This document shows, in pieces, positions 1 through 5,428 of a stretch of 6,122 bases of DNA (position 1 is the first letter of the stretch; every line of letters begins with the position of its first letter). The position numbers and the translations under genes were made by a program. The stretch is from Bacteriovoracaceae bacterium (lineage in GTDB: Bacteria > Bdellovibrionota > UBA1018). Where the stretch lies: NCBI GenBank assembly GCA_023250755.1, contig JAHFAC010000114.1:1-6122 (forward strand). The letters run 5' to 3'. Under the pieces are notes generated by a model, which worked only from the letters and a program-made list of their open reading frames with translations, searched no databases and was not told where the DNA came from.

Positions 1-505
1 TTATAGGAAATATCTGAAGGGGTCCCTTTAAAACCGGAAAAATCTGGTTCGGCGCTGGTTTGATGATCCTCCAGCTTCCATTCGCTTTCTTGAGTACAAA
101 GGTCACGCTCAATTTTGGGTCGGGAGCGGGCATGCGAGTTCCGTGAGCGTCGCTGAGGGCGATGATTTGATAGCGGACCTCGACTTGCGCGGTCTCACCT
201 TCGATTTTAGCTGGCAGGACTTGGTAACTCCGGGCGATGAGGAATGAATCAGGCTCGGGTGCGGTAGTCCAGAGCGTGAAGGCCAGACGCTCCGGATCCG
301 AGAGCCCGGACCAGATAAATCCCTCAGCATCCCGCGCGCAGTAGTATCGGATGACTTCTTCGGGCATTTTGAAATCGTTTTTCACACGAAGCGAGGGGGT
401 GGCGGCTTGGGCTGCAGAAAAGATCATCAGCGAGGGAAACAGGGAGCTGATCAGGATGTTGAGGATGTTGAGGATGTTGAGGATGAAAATGTTTTTTGGC
501 TTCAT
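1..505 (-). CDS. Small secreted protein of unknown function, 3' end cut by window edge
   Basis: An open frame of 168 codons runs from the ATG at 505 to the left edge without a stop, so the C-terminus is missing. Residues 1-34 look like a Sec signal peptide: a Lys-containing start (MKPK), a long hydrophobic stretch partly made of Asn-Ile-Leu repeats, and a probable AQA cleavage site before residue 35. The mature part starts with a helical-looking stretch (residues 47-62, with YYCARD), then alternating strand-like segments around residues 89-118 and 132-149 ending in GSWRIIKP. This pattern recalls NTF2-like or DUF4440-type folds, but that is an inference from pattern only, and I do not recognise the family. 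The start is supported by a GGAGGAG Shine-Dalgarno sequence 10 bases upstream and by the ATGA overlap with the upstream peptidase gene. The overlap suggests translational coupling and related jobs in the envelope. Confidence 0.8.
   Translation of the reverse strand, partial: MKPKNIFILNILNILNILISSLFPSLMIFSAAQAATPSLRVKNDFKMPEEVIRYYCARDAEGFIWSGLSDPERLAFTLWTTAPEPDSFLIARSYQVLPAKIEGETAQVEVRYQIIALSDAHGTRMPAPDPKLSVTFVLKKANGSWRIIKPAPNQIFPVLKGPLQIFPI
453..485. repeat. 9-bp tandem repeat inside a signal-peptide coding region
   Basis: The plus strand shows the unit AGGATGTTG three times plus six bases of a fourth copy, all identical. On the coding (minus) strand this gives repeated Asn-Ile-Leu in the hydrophobic core of the signal peptide. 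The unit is a multiple of three, so gain or loss of copies would change core length without shifting the frame. Confidence 0.95.
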
Positions 506-2238
506 CGGATTTTTTCTCCTCCCATTTTTTTCTCCTCCATTTTTTTAAGGCCATCTTTTTTATACTGACATGCGCGATTCGAGACCGGTTTGAGGCGAAG
601 TGTAAAAAGTCCAGGACGAAGGAGCCGCACAGCCTCCCCTGGGGGATCTGTAGAAAGGGCAAAAGTCCTTTCTCGGATCGTCCCTGCGCTTTGAGCGGCT
701 TCAATCACATCGGCGATGAGAGATCTCGGATCATAAGTTCTCACTACAAAAACATGCCCCGAAGTATCCCAAGGCAGTCGATAGACGAGAAGGTCTCCCG
801 TGCCGAGTCTTTCGCCTGCATAGACATTGAGTGCTACGAAAGCCTGCGAGGTCTCTCGAATCAAAGCTGCGCGGTCTTTTTTGTAATGAGGCGGTGTCGG
901 CATTTTTCCGGTTCGCAGGTAAATCCACATGGCGCGAAAATCCAAAGTCGTAAAACGGGCCTTTCGAATTTCGGGCGGGAGCGCAGCCGTGACCAAAGAA
1001 GAACAATCCAGTCCCGTCGAGCTGGCACCTAAGATATAACCATTATGGAGAATGGGGATTCTTCTTTTTTGCCCATTTTTGAGTGTCAGCGTCGTGATTT
1101 CGGCAAGTTTGAGCCGTGAGAGAATTTTAGTTTGATCCTGGGAATCCATACCGCTGAACATCACAAGTCGCTCGACGAGCGCATCTTGGCTCAAGGGAGC
1201 GGGATTGCCGAATAGTTCAGAAAGTTCTTGGTTTCTGGCTAAGGGATTGCCGGTTTCAGGTGCGAGAAGCCCAGCAAACGGAGAAACCTCACCCAGTGTT
1301 TTTCGGCGGGTCTCTTCGCGCTCAATGGCGCTTAAGCCCAGCGCCGCTTGGTCGTGGGCATTGAGGTAAACATTTTTGAAACGCATGATCTCGCTGCTTT
1401 CCATTCCTGCTGTGGCGCTAGAGAGATCTTGGGCAGATTCCGCAAGATTTTTTTCCGCCCGCTTGAGGTATTCGTTTAAGGATTTGAAAGGGAGTTTGCG
1501 GTAGGGGGCGCTGATTGTTTTTTCGTCACTTGCGGCCGCTTCTTCGAGTGATTTGTGCGCGTCCAGGATCGAATTAAAAAGATCTTGCTTGGTCAACTCT
1601 CTTGCAGCTTCTTCTGTGGAGGTGGCGGCGCGGGTAATCTTTCCATCAGAATCGGAGAGCTTTCCCGACTCGGGTTGCATGAGGCGATCTTCAGTCGAGT
1701 CTGAGTTTTCTTGCCTGTTCGGAGTTTTGTTTTCGCCCGAAGTATTTTGTCCGGCTTGCCTCAGAGGAGGGCTTTGTGTGAGCACGCACGCGTTTTCGCT
1801 GCCGAGAACCTCACCTGAGTGCTTCTGGCCGGAGTGTACGATCGAAGCAGGGATGAACTCCGCTTCATCCGGGGGGGAGGCGTGACGATCCGCCTCAGCA
1901 AGCGAGTGCGCCTCGTTTTTTAAGTCCCCCTGAAATGCCTCCACAGGAACAGGGAGGTACTTTCCATCCACAAAAGCGCGTTGAAAACTATGACCCGTTC
2001 CATTTCTGGCTTTATCGTCTAGACCCCCGCCTTCGGCACTCCCAAGAGCCACACAAACTGACGTACCGCGAGGAATGTCGTTGGCGTTTTGGATGAGGCT
2101 TGAAGCCACGGAGTGTTGAAGGACCTTCGGGACAAAACCCTCTGGGCAGGAGTCTGCCCTAGCCGGCATAAGGCTGAGTAGATTGAGGATGCCCCACGCG
2201 AAGGCCCCTGCGCTCAGGCTGATTTTTCGAAACCCCAT
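502..2238 (-). CDS. Secreted NlpC/P60-like cysteine peptidase with long N-terminal extension
   Basis: Predicted exported cell-wall hydrolase of 578 residues. Residues 1-29 form a signal peptide (MGFRK, hydrophobic core, ARA before Asp-Ser). A small Cys-containing region follows (Cys31, Cys62), then a polar, Ser/Glu/Gly-rich and probably disordered stretch (about 100-205), then helix-rich sequence with many Ala/Glu/Lys (about 205-330). The C-terminal domain (about 375-550) carries the NlpC/P60 hallmarks: GLDCSSLV with the likely nucleophile Cys412, a GDLLVY strand near 481, and GHVFVV with His495. The third catalytic residue is unclear; Glu513 in VIEAAQ is a candidate. Such enzymes usually cut peptide bonds in peptidoglycan stems; the substrate here is unknown. 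The ATG at 2238 is preferred because it gives a clean signal peptide; an in-frame TTG at 2250 would add only four residues. The last 20 residues are Lys-rich and encoded by a tandem repeat. The stop overlaps the next gene's start. Confidence 0.8.
   Translation of the reverse strand: MGFRKISLSAGAFAWGILNLLSLMPARADSCPEGFVPKVLQHSVASSLIQNANDIPRGTSVCVALGSAEGGGLDDKARNGTGHSFQRAFVDGKYLPVPVEAFQGDLKNEAHSLAEADRHASPPDEAEFIPASIVHSGQKHSGEVLGSENACVLTQSPPLRQAGQNTSGENKTPNRQENSDSTEDRLMQPESGKLSDSDGKITRAATSTEEAARELTKQDLFNSILDAHKSLEEAAASDEKTISAPYRKLPFKSLNEYLKRAEKNLAESAQDLSSATAGMESSEIMRFKNVYLNAHDQAALGLSAIEREETRRKTLGEVSPFAGLLAPETGNPLARNQELSELFGNPAPLSQDALVERLVMFSGMDSQDQTKILSRLKLAEITTLTLKNGQKRRIPILHNGYILGASSTGLDCSSLVTAALPPEIRKARFTTLDFRAMWIYLRTGKMPTPPHYKKDRAALIRETSQAFVALNVYAGERLGTGDLLVYRLPWDTSGHVFVVRTYDPRSLIADVIEAAQSAGTIRERTFALSTDPPGEAVRLLRPGLFTLRLKPVSNRACQYKKDGLKKMEEKKMGGEKIR
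516..522 (-). promoter_or_regulatory. Ribosome-binding site for the small secreted protein
   Basis: The minus strand reads GGAGGAG, a strong Shine-Dalgarno match, 10 bases before the ATG at 505. It lies inside the last codons of the upstream peptidase gene. A second identical GGAGGAG sits at 532-538, 26 bases before the ATG and too far to serve this start directly. Confidence 0.75.
516..546. repeat. Two-copy tandem duplication of a Shine-Dalgarno plus T7/A7 tract
   Basis: On the plus strand a 16-base unit (CTCCTCCC followed by A and seven T) is followed by a nearly identical 15-base unit (CTCCTCC, A, seven T). A weaker third similarity (CCATC plus six T) lies at 551-561. The duplication encodes the Lys/Glu/Met-rich tail of the peptidase and duplicates the ribosome-binding site of the next gene. 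Confidence 0.9.
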
Positions 2239-2293
2239 TTCACAGCTCAATCACTCTTAGGTTACGATGAGTGAAGGATAGATTGCAACTTAT

Positions 2294-2313
2294 TGGTATT
2301 ATTGAAAATACCA
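2294..2313. promoter_or_regulatory. Inverted repeat, possible operator
   Basis: TGGTATT (2294-2300) and AATACCA (2307-2313) are perfect inverted 7-base arms around a 6-base centre. The dyad lies in the spacer of the candidate atoB promoter, a usual place for a repressor site. The right arm also pairs with a second TGGTAT-containing arm at 2339-2345 (ATACCAC with GTGGTAT), so this motif occurs three times in alternating orientation. Regulator unknown; no regulator gene is in the window. Confidence 0.4.
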
Positions 2314-2347
2314 CTTTAATCAAACATTTGTTTTCTTTGTGGTATCT

Positions 2348-2358
2348 GGTGTGACACC
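2348..2358. promoter_or_regulatory. Short perfect palindrome in the atoB leader
   Basis: GGTGTGACACC is a perfect 5+1+5 dyad, 32 bases before the atoB start codon and downstream of the candidate promoter, so it would be in the mRNA leader. It could be a protein-binding site; a single-base centre makes an RNA hairpin unlikely. It may be chance. Confidence 0.3.
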
Positions 2359-2376
2359 TAGGTAAAAAGCAGAAAT

Positions 2377-2382
2377 AAGGAG
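2377..2382 (+). promoter_or_regulatory. Ribosome-binding site of atoB
   Basis: AAGGAG lies 8 bases before the ATG at 2391, which fixes that start. Confidence 0.8.
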
Positions 2383-2390
2383 TACTGAAT

Positions 2391-3569
2391 ATGCGTGAAG
2401 TGGTGATTGCAAGCGTGGCTCGTACGCCCATCTGTGCATTTCAAGGAGGGCTCTCTTCGATTCCCGCCCCCAGGCTCGGTGCGACTGCTATTGAGGCGGC
2501 GCTCAAGCGCGCAGGCGTGGCACCTGATCAAGTTTCTGAAGTTATTATGGGAAATGTTCTCACTGCCGGAGAAGGCCAAGCTCCTGCGCGCCAAGCCGCG
2601 ATTTACGCCGGAATCCCAAAATCCGTTCCCGCACTCACTATCAATAAAGTTTGTGGAAGTGGCATGAAAGCAATCATGCTGGCTGCACAGTCAATCCAAC
2701 TGGGTGAGAGCGAGGTGGTTGTCGCAGGTGGAATGGAAAATATGAGTCTCTCTCCGTACCTGCTTCAGGGAGCCAGGACAGGGATTCGGATGGGGCATCA
2801 ACCTTTCATTGATTCGATGATTCATGACGGTCTTTGGGATCCTTACAATAATCAGCACATGGGAAATTGCGCGGAGCTTTGTGCGCGCGAGAGGACTTTT
2901 ACACGACAAGAGCAAGATCAATATGCAGCGATGAGCTTTCGCCGTTCGCAAGAGGCTCAGAAAGAGCGTCGTTTTCAGTTTGAGATGGTGGGTGTTTCAG
3001 TGGCGGGAAGAAAGGGCGAGACGACTTTAGTCGACACAGATGAGGGACCTTCGCGAGTTCAGTTCGAAAAAATCCCTACTTTGAAACCGGTTTTTGACAA
3101 ACAGGGTTCTGTGACGGCGGCGAACTCTTCGACCATCAACGACGGTGCCTCTGCACTCGTCCTGATGTCGGCCGATCGGGCTCGTGACTTGGGAGTTAAG
3201 CCCTTGGCCAGGTTGGCTTCTTGCGGCAGCTTTGCTCAGGCCCCCGAATGGTTTACGACGGCTCCCGCTGAAGCCATGCGGCGTGCGATGAAAAAACTCT
3301 CTTGGGAAACAAAGGATGTTGATCTTTTTGAGATCAACGAGGCTTTTGCAGTCGTGGCGCTTGCGGCTCAGCGTGAGCTCAAAATTCCAGACGAAAAGCT
3401 GAATATCTGGGGTGGCGCTATCTCTCTCGGGCATCCAATCGGATCCAGCGGCGCGAGAATCGTCGTCACTTTGATTTCGGCGCTTAAGGACATGCATCTG
3501 AAGCGTGGCGTGGCCGGGATTTGTATTGGCGGCGGCGAAGCCACTGCGGTATGCGTGGAGAGGTTATGA
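2391..3569 (+). CDS. atoB: Acetyl-CoA acetyltransferase (thiolase II)
   Basis: Cytoplasmic thiolase of 392 residues, the usual length for the biosynthetic/acetoacetyl-CoA class. It interconverts acetoacetyl-CoA plus CoA with two acetyl-CoA. Landmarks: VARTP near the N-terminus, the acyl-carrying Cys88 in [10 protein letters not shown], the HMGNCAE segment (156-162) near the CoA site, NEAFA (316-320), His348 in [11 protein letters not shown], and the second catalytic Cys378 in GICIGGG. All expected catalytic residues are present. The tail reads [13 protein letters not shown], slightly different from the common GGGQG version. First gene of the operon; its stop TGA overlaps the scoA ATG. With scoAB directly behind, the most likely role is cleavage of acetoacetyl-CoA made by the CoA-transferase. 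A role in making acetoacetyl-CoA for polyhydroxybutyrate cannot be excluded, but no phaB or phaC gene is present here. A FadA-type or PhaA label would be the alternative. Confidence 0.93.
   Translation: MREVVIASVARTPICAFQGGLSSIPAPRLGATAIEAALKRAGVAPDQVSEVIMGNVLTAGEGQAPARQAAIYAGIPKSVPALTINKVCGSGMKAIMLAAQSIQLGESEVVVAGGMENMSLSPYLLQGARTGIRMGHQPFIDSMIHDGLWDPYNNQHMGNCAELCARERTFTRQEQDQYAAMSFRRSQEAQKERRFQFEMVGVSVAGRKGETTLVDTDEGPSRVQFEKIPTLKPVFDKQGSVTAANSSTINDGASALVLMSADRARDLGVKPLARLASCGSFAQAPEWFTTAPAEAMRRAMKKLSWETKDVDLFEINEAFAVVALAAQRELKIPDEKLNIWGGAISLGHPIGSSGARIVVTLISALKDMHLKRGVAGICIGGGEATAVCVERL
3557..3563 (+). promoter_or_regulatory. Ribosome-binding site of scoA, inside the end of atoB
   Basis: GGAGAGG within the last atoB codons; its GGAG core is 5 bases before the ATG at 3566. 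It favours this start over the in-frame ATG at 3551, which has no such motif in front of it. Confidence 0.7.
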
Positions 3570-4264
3570 AAAAAACAGTGGCTAATGCGCACGAAGCGAC
3601 GCGGGATATTCCAGATGGCGCAGTTTTGGGCATTGGAGGATTTGGGCTTTGCGGAATCCCCGAGAACTGCATCTCAGCTCTCGTCGAAAGAGGGGTCAAA
3701 CAGCTCACCTGCATTTCTAACAACGCGGGAGTGGATGATTTCGGCATCGGACTGATGCTTCAAAAGCGCTTGGTGAAGAAAATGATTTCGAGTTATGTCG
3801 GTGAAAATAAACTCTTTGAGTCACTAGTTTTGTCAGGCGAACTGCAAATCGAACTCACCCCTCAGGGGACTTTGGCAGAGAAGTTGCGGGCTGGGGGGGC
3901 GGGAATTCCCGCTTTTTTTACTCCCACCGGGGTAGGGACTTTGATTGCTGATGGAAAAGAGACTCGCGAATTTAAAGGTCGCAAATATATCCTTGAACAC
4001 GCCCTGACCCCAGATTTCTCACTGGTTAAAGCATGGAGAGGCGACCCGATGGGAAATCTGGTGTTTCGAAAGACCGCACGCAATTTCAACCCCATGGTGG
4101 CGATGGCTGGCAGGGTGACGATCGTCGAGGTCGAAGAACTCGTACCAGTGGGCGCGATCGATCCAGATCAGGTTCACCTCCCCGGCATTTATGTGCATCG
4201 GGTTTTTCAAGGGCAGAATTATCAAAAGAGAATAGAAAAACGAACGGTGGCGCGTCCGGTTTAA
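3566..4264 (+). CDS. scoA: Succinyl-CoA:3-ketoacid CoA-transferase subunit A
   Basis: Alpha subunit (232 residues) of SCOT, which moves CoA from succinyl-CoA to acetoacetate. Residues 17-32 match the family I CoA-transferase signature closely ([16 protein letters not shown]), apart from one Gly in the hydrophobic triplet. Further hallmarks of the SCOT type, as opposed to the AtoD type, are [11 protein letters not shown] (75-85), [27 protein letters not shown] split over residues 96-122, [22 protein letters not shown] (155-176) and the KRIEKRT tail (221-227). The ATG at 3566 starts within the atoB stop (ATGA overlap), with a Shine-Dalgarno sequence in atoB, so translation is probably coupled. 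The beta subunit follows after 16 bases. Length and motifs are normal and I see no defect. Confidence 0.94.
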   Translation: MKKTVANAHEATRDIPDGAVLGIGGFGLCGIPENCISALVERGVKQLTCISNNAGVDDFGIGLMLQKRLVKKMISSYVGENKLFESLVLSGELQIELTPQGTLAEKLRAGGAGIPAFFTPTGVGTLIADGKETREFKGRKYILEHALTPDFSLVKAWRGDPMGNLVFRKTARNFNPMVAMAGRVTIVEVEELVPVGAIDPDQVHLPGIYVHRVFQGQNYQKRIEKRTVARPV

Positions 4265-4280
4265 TCTGAGGGAAAATTCC

Positions 4281-4937
4281 ATGGCACTGACACGTGAGCA
4301 GATTGCGCAACGAATCGCACAAGAATTAAAAGACGGATATTATGTCAATCTGGGGATCGGAATCCCCACCCTGGTCGCGAATTACATTCCCAAAGGGATG
4401 ACCGTGATTCTCCAGAGTGAAAACGGGATGCTTGGGATCGGACCCTTTCCTAAAGAAAGCGAAGTGGATCCCGATTTGATTAATGCAGGAAAAGAAACGG
4501 TGACGGCGTTGCCCGGGGCTGCTTTTTTTTCGAGCGCTGATTCTTTTGCAATGATCCGCGCTGGCAAAGTGGATTTGACGGTTCTGGGTGCTATGGAAGT
4601 AGACGAGCAGGGGAGCCTCGCCAATTGGATGATTCCCGGAAAAGTCGTCAAAGGCATGGGCGGTGCAATGGATTTGGTCGAAGGTTCGCGCAATGTGGTG
4701 GTGGCCATGCAGCATGTGGCAAAAGATGGTTCAAGCAAGGTATTGCCCAAGTGCAGTCTCCCCATTACGGGAGTGGGCGTGGTTAAAAAAATAGTTTCAG
4801 AACTAGCGGTGATCGAAGTGACCACCTCAGGCCTGGTTTTGTGCGAGCGCGCGCCGGGTGTATCGGTTGAAGAGATTCAAAAAGCAACCGCTGCGAGACT
4901 GGCGATTTTGGCGAATGTGCCCGAGATGCGGGTTTAG
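4281..4937 (+). CDS. scoB: Succinyl-CoA:3-ketoacid CoA-transferase subunit B
   Basis: Beta subunit (218 residues), carrying the catalytic glutamate that forms the enzyme-CoA thioester. It is Glu47 in LQSENGMLG (44-52), a close match to the family signature [LF][HQ]SENG. Other conserved pieces are NLGIGIPTL (23-31), [14 protein letters not shown] near 70, [21 protein letters not shown] (88-108) and the [13 protein letters not shown] region (119-131). ScoA and ScoB together form the active enzyme. The start has a GAGGGA ribosome-binding site ending 7 bases upstream. It is the last gene of the operon; the next gene runs towards it from the other strand only 28 bases away. No 3-hydroxybutyrate dehydrogenase, acetoacetate transporter or regulator accompanies the trio in this window. 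Confidence 0.94.
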   Translation: MALTREQIAQRIAQELKDGYYVNLGIGIPTLVANYIPKGMTVILQSENGMLGIGPFPKESEVDPDLINAGKETVTALPGAAFFSSADSFAMIRAGKVDLTVLGAMEVDEQGSLANWMIPGKVVKGMGGAMDLVEGSRNVVVAMQHVAKDGSSKVLPKCSLPITGVGVVKKIVSELAVIEVTTSGLVLCERAPGVSVEEIQKATAARLAILANVPEMRV

Positions 4938-4956
4938 TTCGATTTGGGCATTTTTA

Positions 4957-4978
4957 AAATCCCAGCTAAATCCCAGTT
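4957..4978. repeat. 11-bp tandem repeat across a stop codon
   Basis: AAATCCCAGCT is followed directly by AAATCCCAGTT, with one mismatch. The repeat spans the stop codon (4966-4968) of the minus-strand EamA gene, so one copy codes for its last residues and the other lies just past the stop. It fills most of the gap between the convergent genes. Confidence 0.8.
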
Positions 4979-5406
4979 AAGATCCAAAGTCCTGATAACG
5001 CAAGAAGGATACCTATGCCCTTGCGAAGGGTTAGACCTTCATGAAAGAACAGCATCCCGACCGGGATCAGTGCCAGAGTCACTAAAACATTGGAATAAAG
5101 CGCAGCGAGGCTAATCTTCCAGCCTGATCGGTAAACCCATAGAAAACCTAGCTCCAGACCCACGGCTGCGAACCCTAAGGCGAAGCTCGCCCAGTTAAGC
5201 CGTGTCCAGGCTGAAGCGGACCAAACTTCTTCCCCCCTCGGGTTGAGGATCAGCACTGCTAGAAGTGTCGCCACGATTGCAGTGGCATACGTGGCTAATA
5301 ATGAAATTAGGGGATTTGCATTAGCAGCGATGCCCTTTTGGCAGGAGTGATACATTAGGTTGGCAATGATTGTCAGGCCCATCGAAAATAAATAAGCTGA
5401 ACTCAT
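4966..5406 (-). CDS. Half-size EamA/DMT-family membrane protein
   Basis: An integral membrane protein of 146 residues with about five predicted helices: 4-20, 32-54, 71-91, 97-119 and 127-145. The end (FFHEGLTLRKGIGILLALSGLWIL, residues 120-143) is the typical C-terminal part of an EamA domain: a Glu after helix 4, a short basic loop, then a Gly-rich last helix. Full EamA transporters have two such domains and about ten helices. This one has a single domain, so it would have to work as a dimer if it is a transporter, as known for small DMT proteins. Substrate unknown. The ATG at 5406 has a GGAG 9 bases upstream. It lies 22 bases behind the cytochrome gene on the same strand, probably one transcript. 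I see no truncation: the start has a ribosome-binding site and the sequence ends after a complete last helix. Confidence 0.8.
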   Translation of the reverse strand: MSSAYLFSMGLTIIANLMYHSCQKGIAANANPLISLLATYATAIVATLLAVLILNPRGEEVWSASAWTRLNWASFALGFAAVGLELGFLWVYRSGWKISLAALYSNVLVTLALIPVGMLFFHEGLTLRKGIGILLALSGLWILTGI

Positions 5407-5428
5407 GTGATGATTCTCCAGCTAAAGC

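Larger units (their letters stand above)
2239..2390. promoter_or_regulatory. Divergent intergenic region between peptidase gene and atoB operon
   Basis: This AT-rich gap of 152 bases must hold the promoters of both divergent units, if they have separate ones. On the plus strand, TTGGTA at 2293-2298 and TTTAAT at 2315-2320, 16 bases apart, form a moderate sigma-70-like pair. I could not find a convincing pair for the minus strand. Inverted repeats overlap and follow the candidate plus-strand promoter (listed separately). Confidence 0.4.

Noticed and set aside
324..704. Minus-strand open frame of 126 codons with a His-Pro-Gln repeat
   Set aside because: It lies in a third frame across the peptidase end and the small-protein start. 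The repeat is only the 9-bp tandem repeat read out of frame, and it has no support of its own.
496..1032. Plus-strand open frame of 178 codons
   Set aside because: Antisense to the catalytic domain of the peptidase, with no recognisable protein features.
1553..1885. Plus-strand open frame of 110 codons
   Set aside because: Antisense to the low-complexity middle of the peptidase gene; no ribosome-binding site or family features.
2239..2250. TTG start at 2250 for the peptidase
   Set aside because: The ATG at 2238 gives a normal signal peptide with a basic start; the TTG adds only four residues and has no well-placed Shine-Dalgarno sequence.
2240..2431. Minus-strand open frame of 63 codons across the divergent gap
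   Set aside because: It overlaps the atoB start and the promoter region and has a random-looking composition.
3521..3565. Upstream starts for scoA at 3521 or 3551
   Set aside because: They would add residues not expected in the family and lie deep in atoB; the ATG at 3566 has a Shine-Dalgarno sequence and matches the usual ScoA N-terminus.
4945..4964. Possible terminator hairpin between scoB and the EamA gene
   Set aside because: TGGG and CCCA arms around ATTTT/AAAAT give a weak, bulged, AT-rich stem with almost no loop and no following U-run on either strand.
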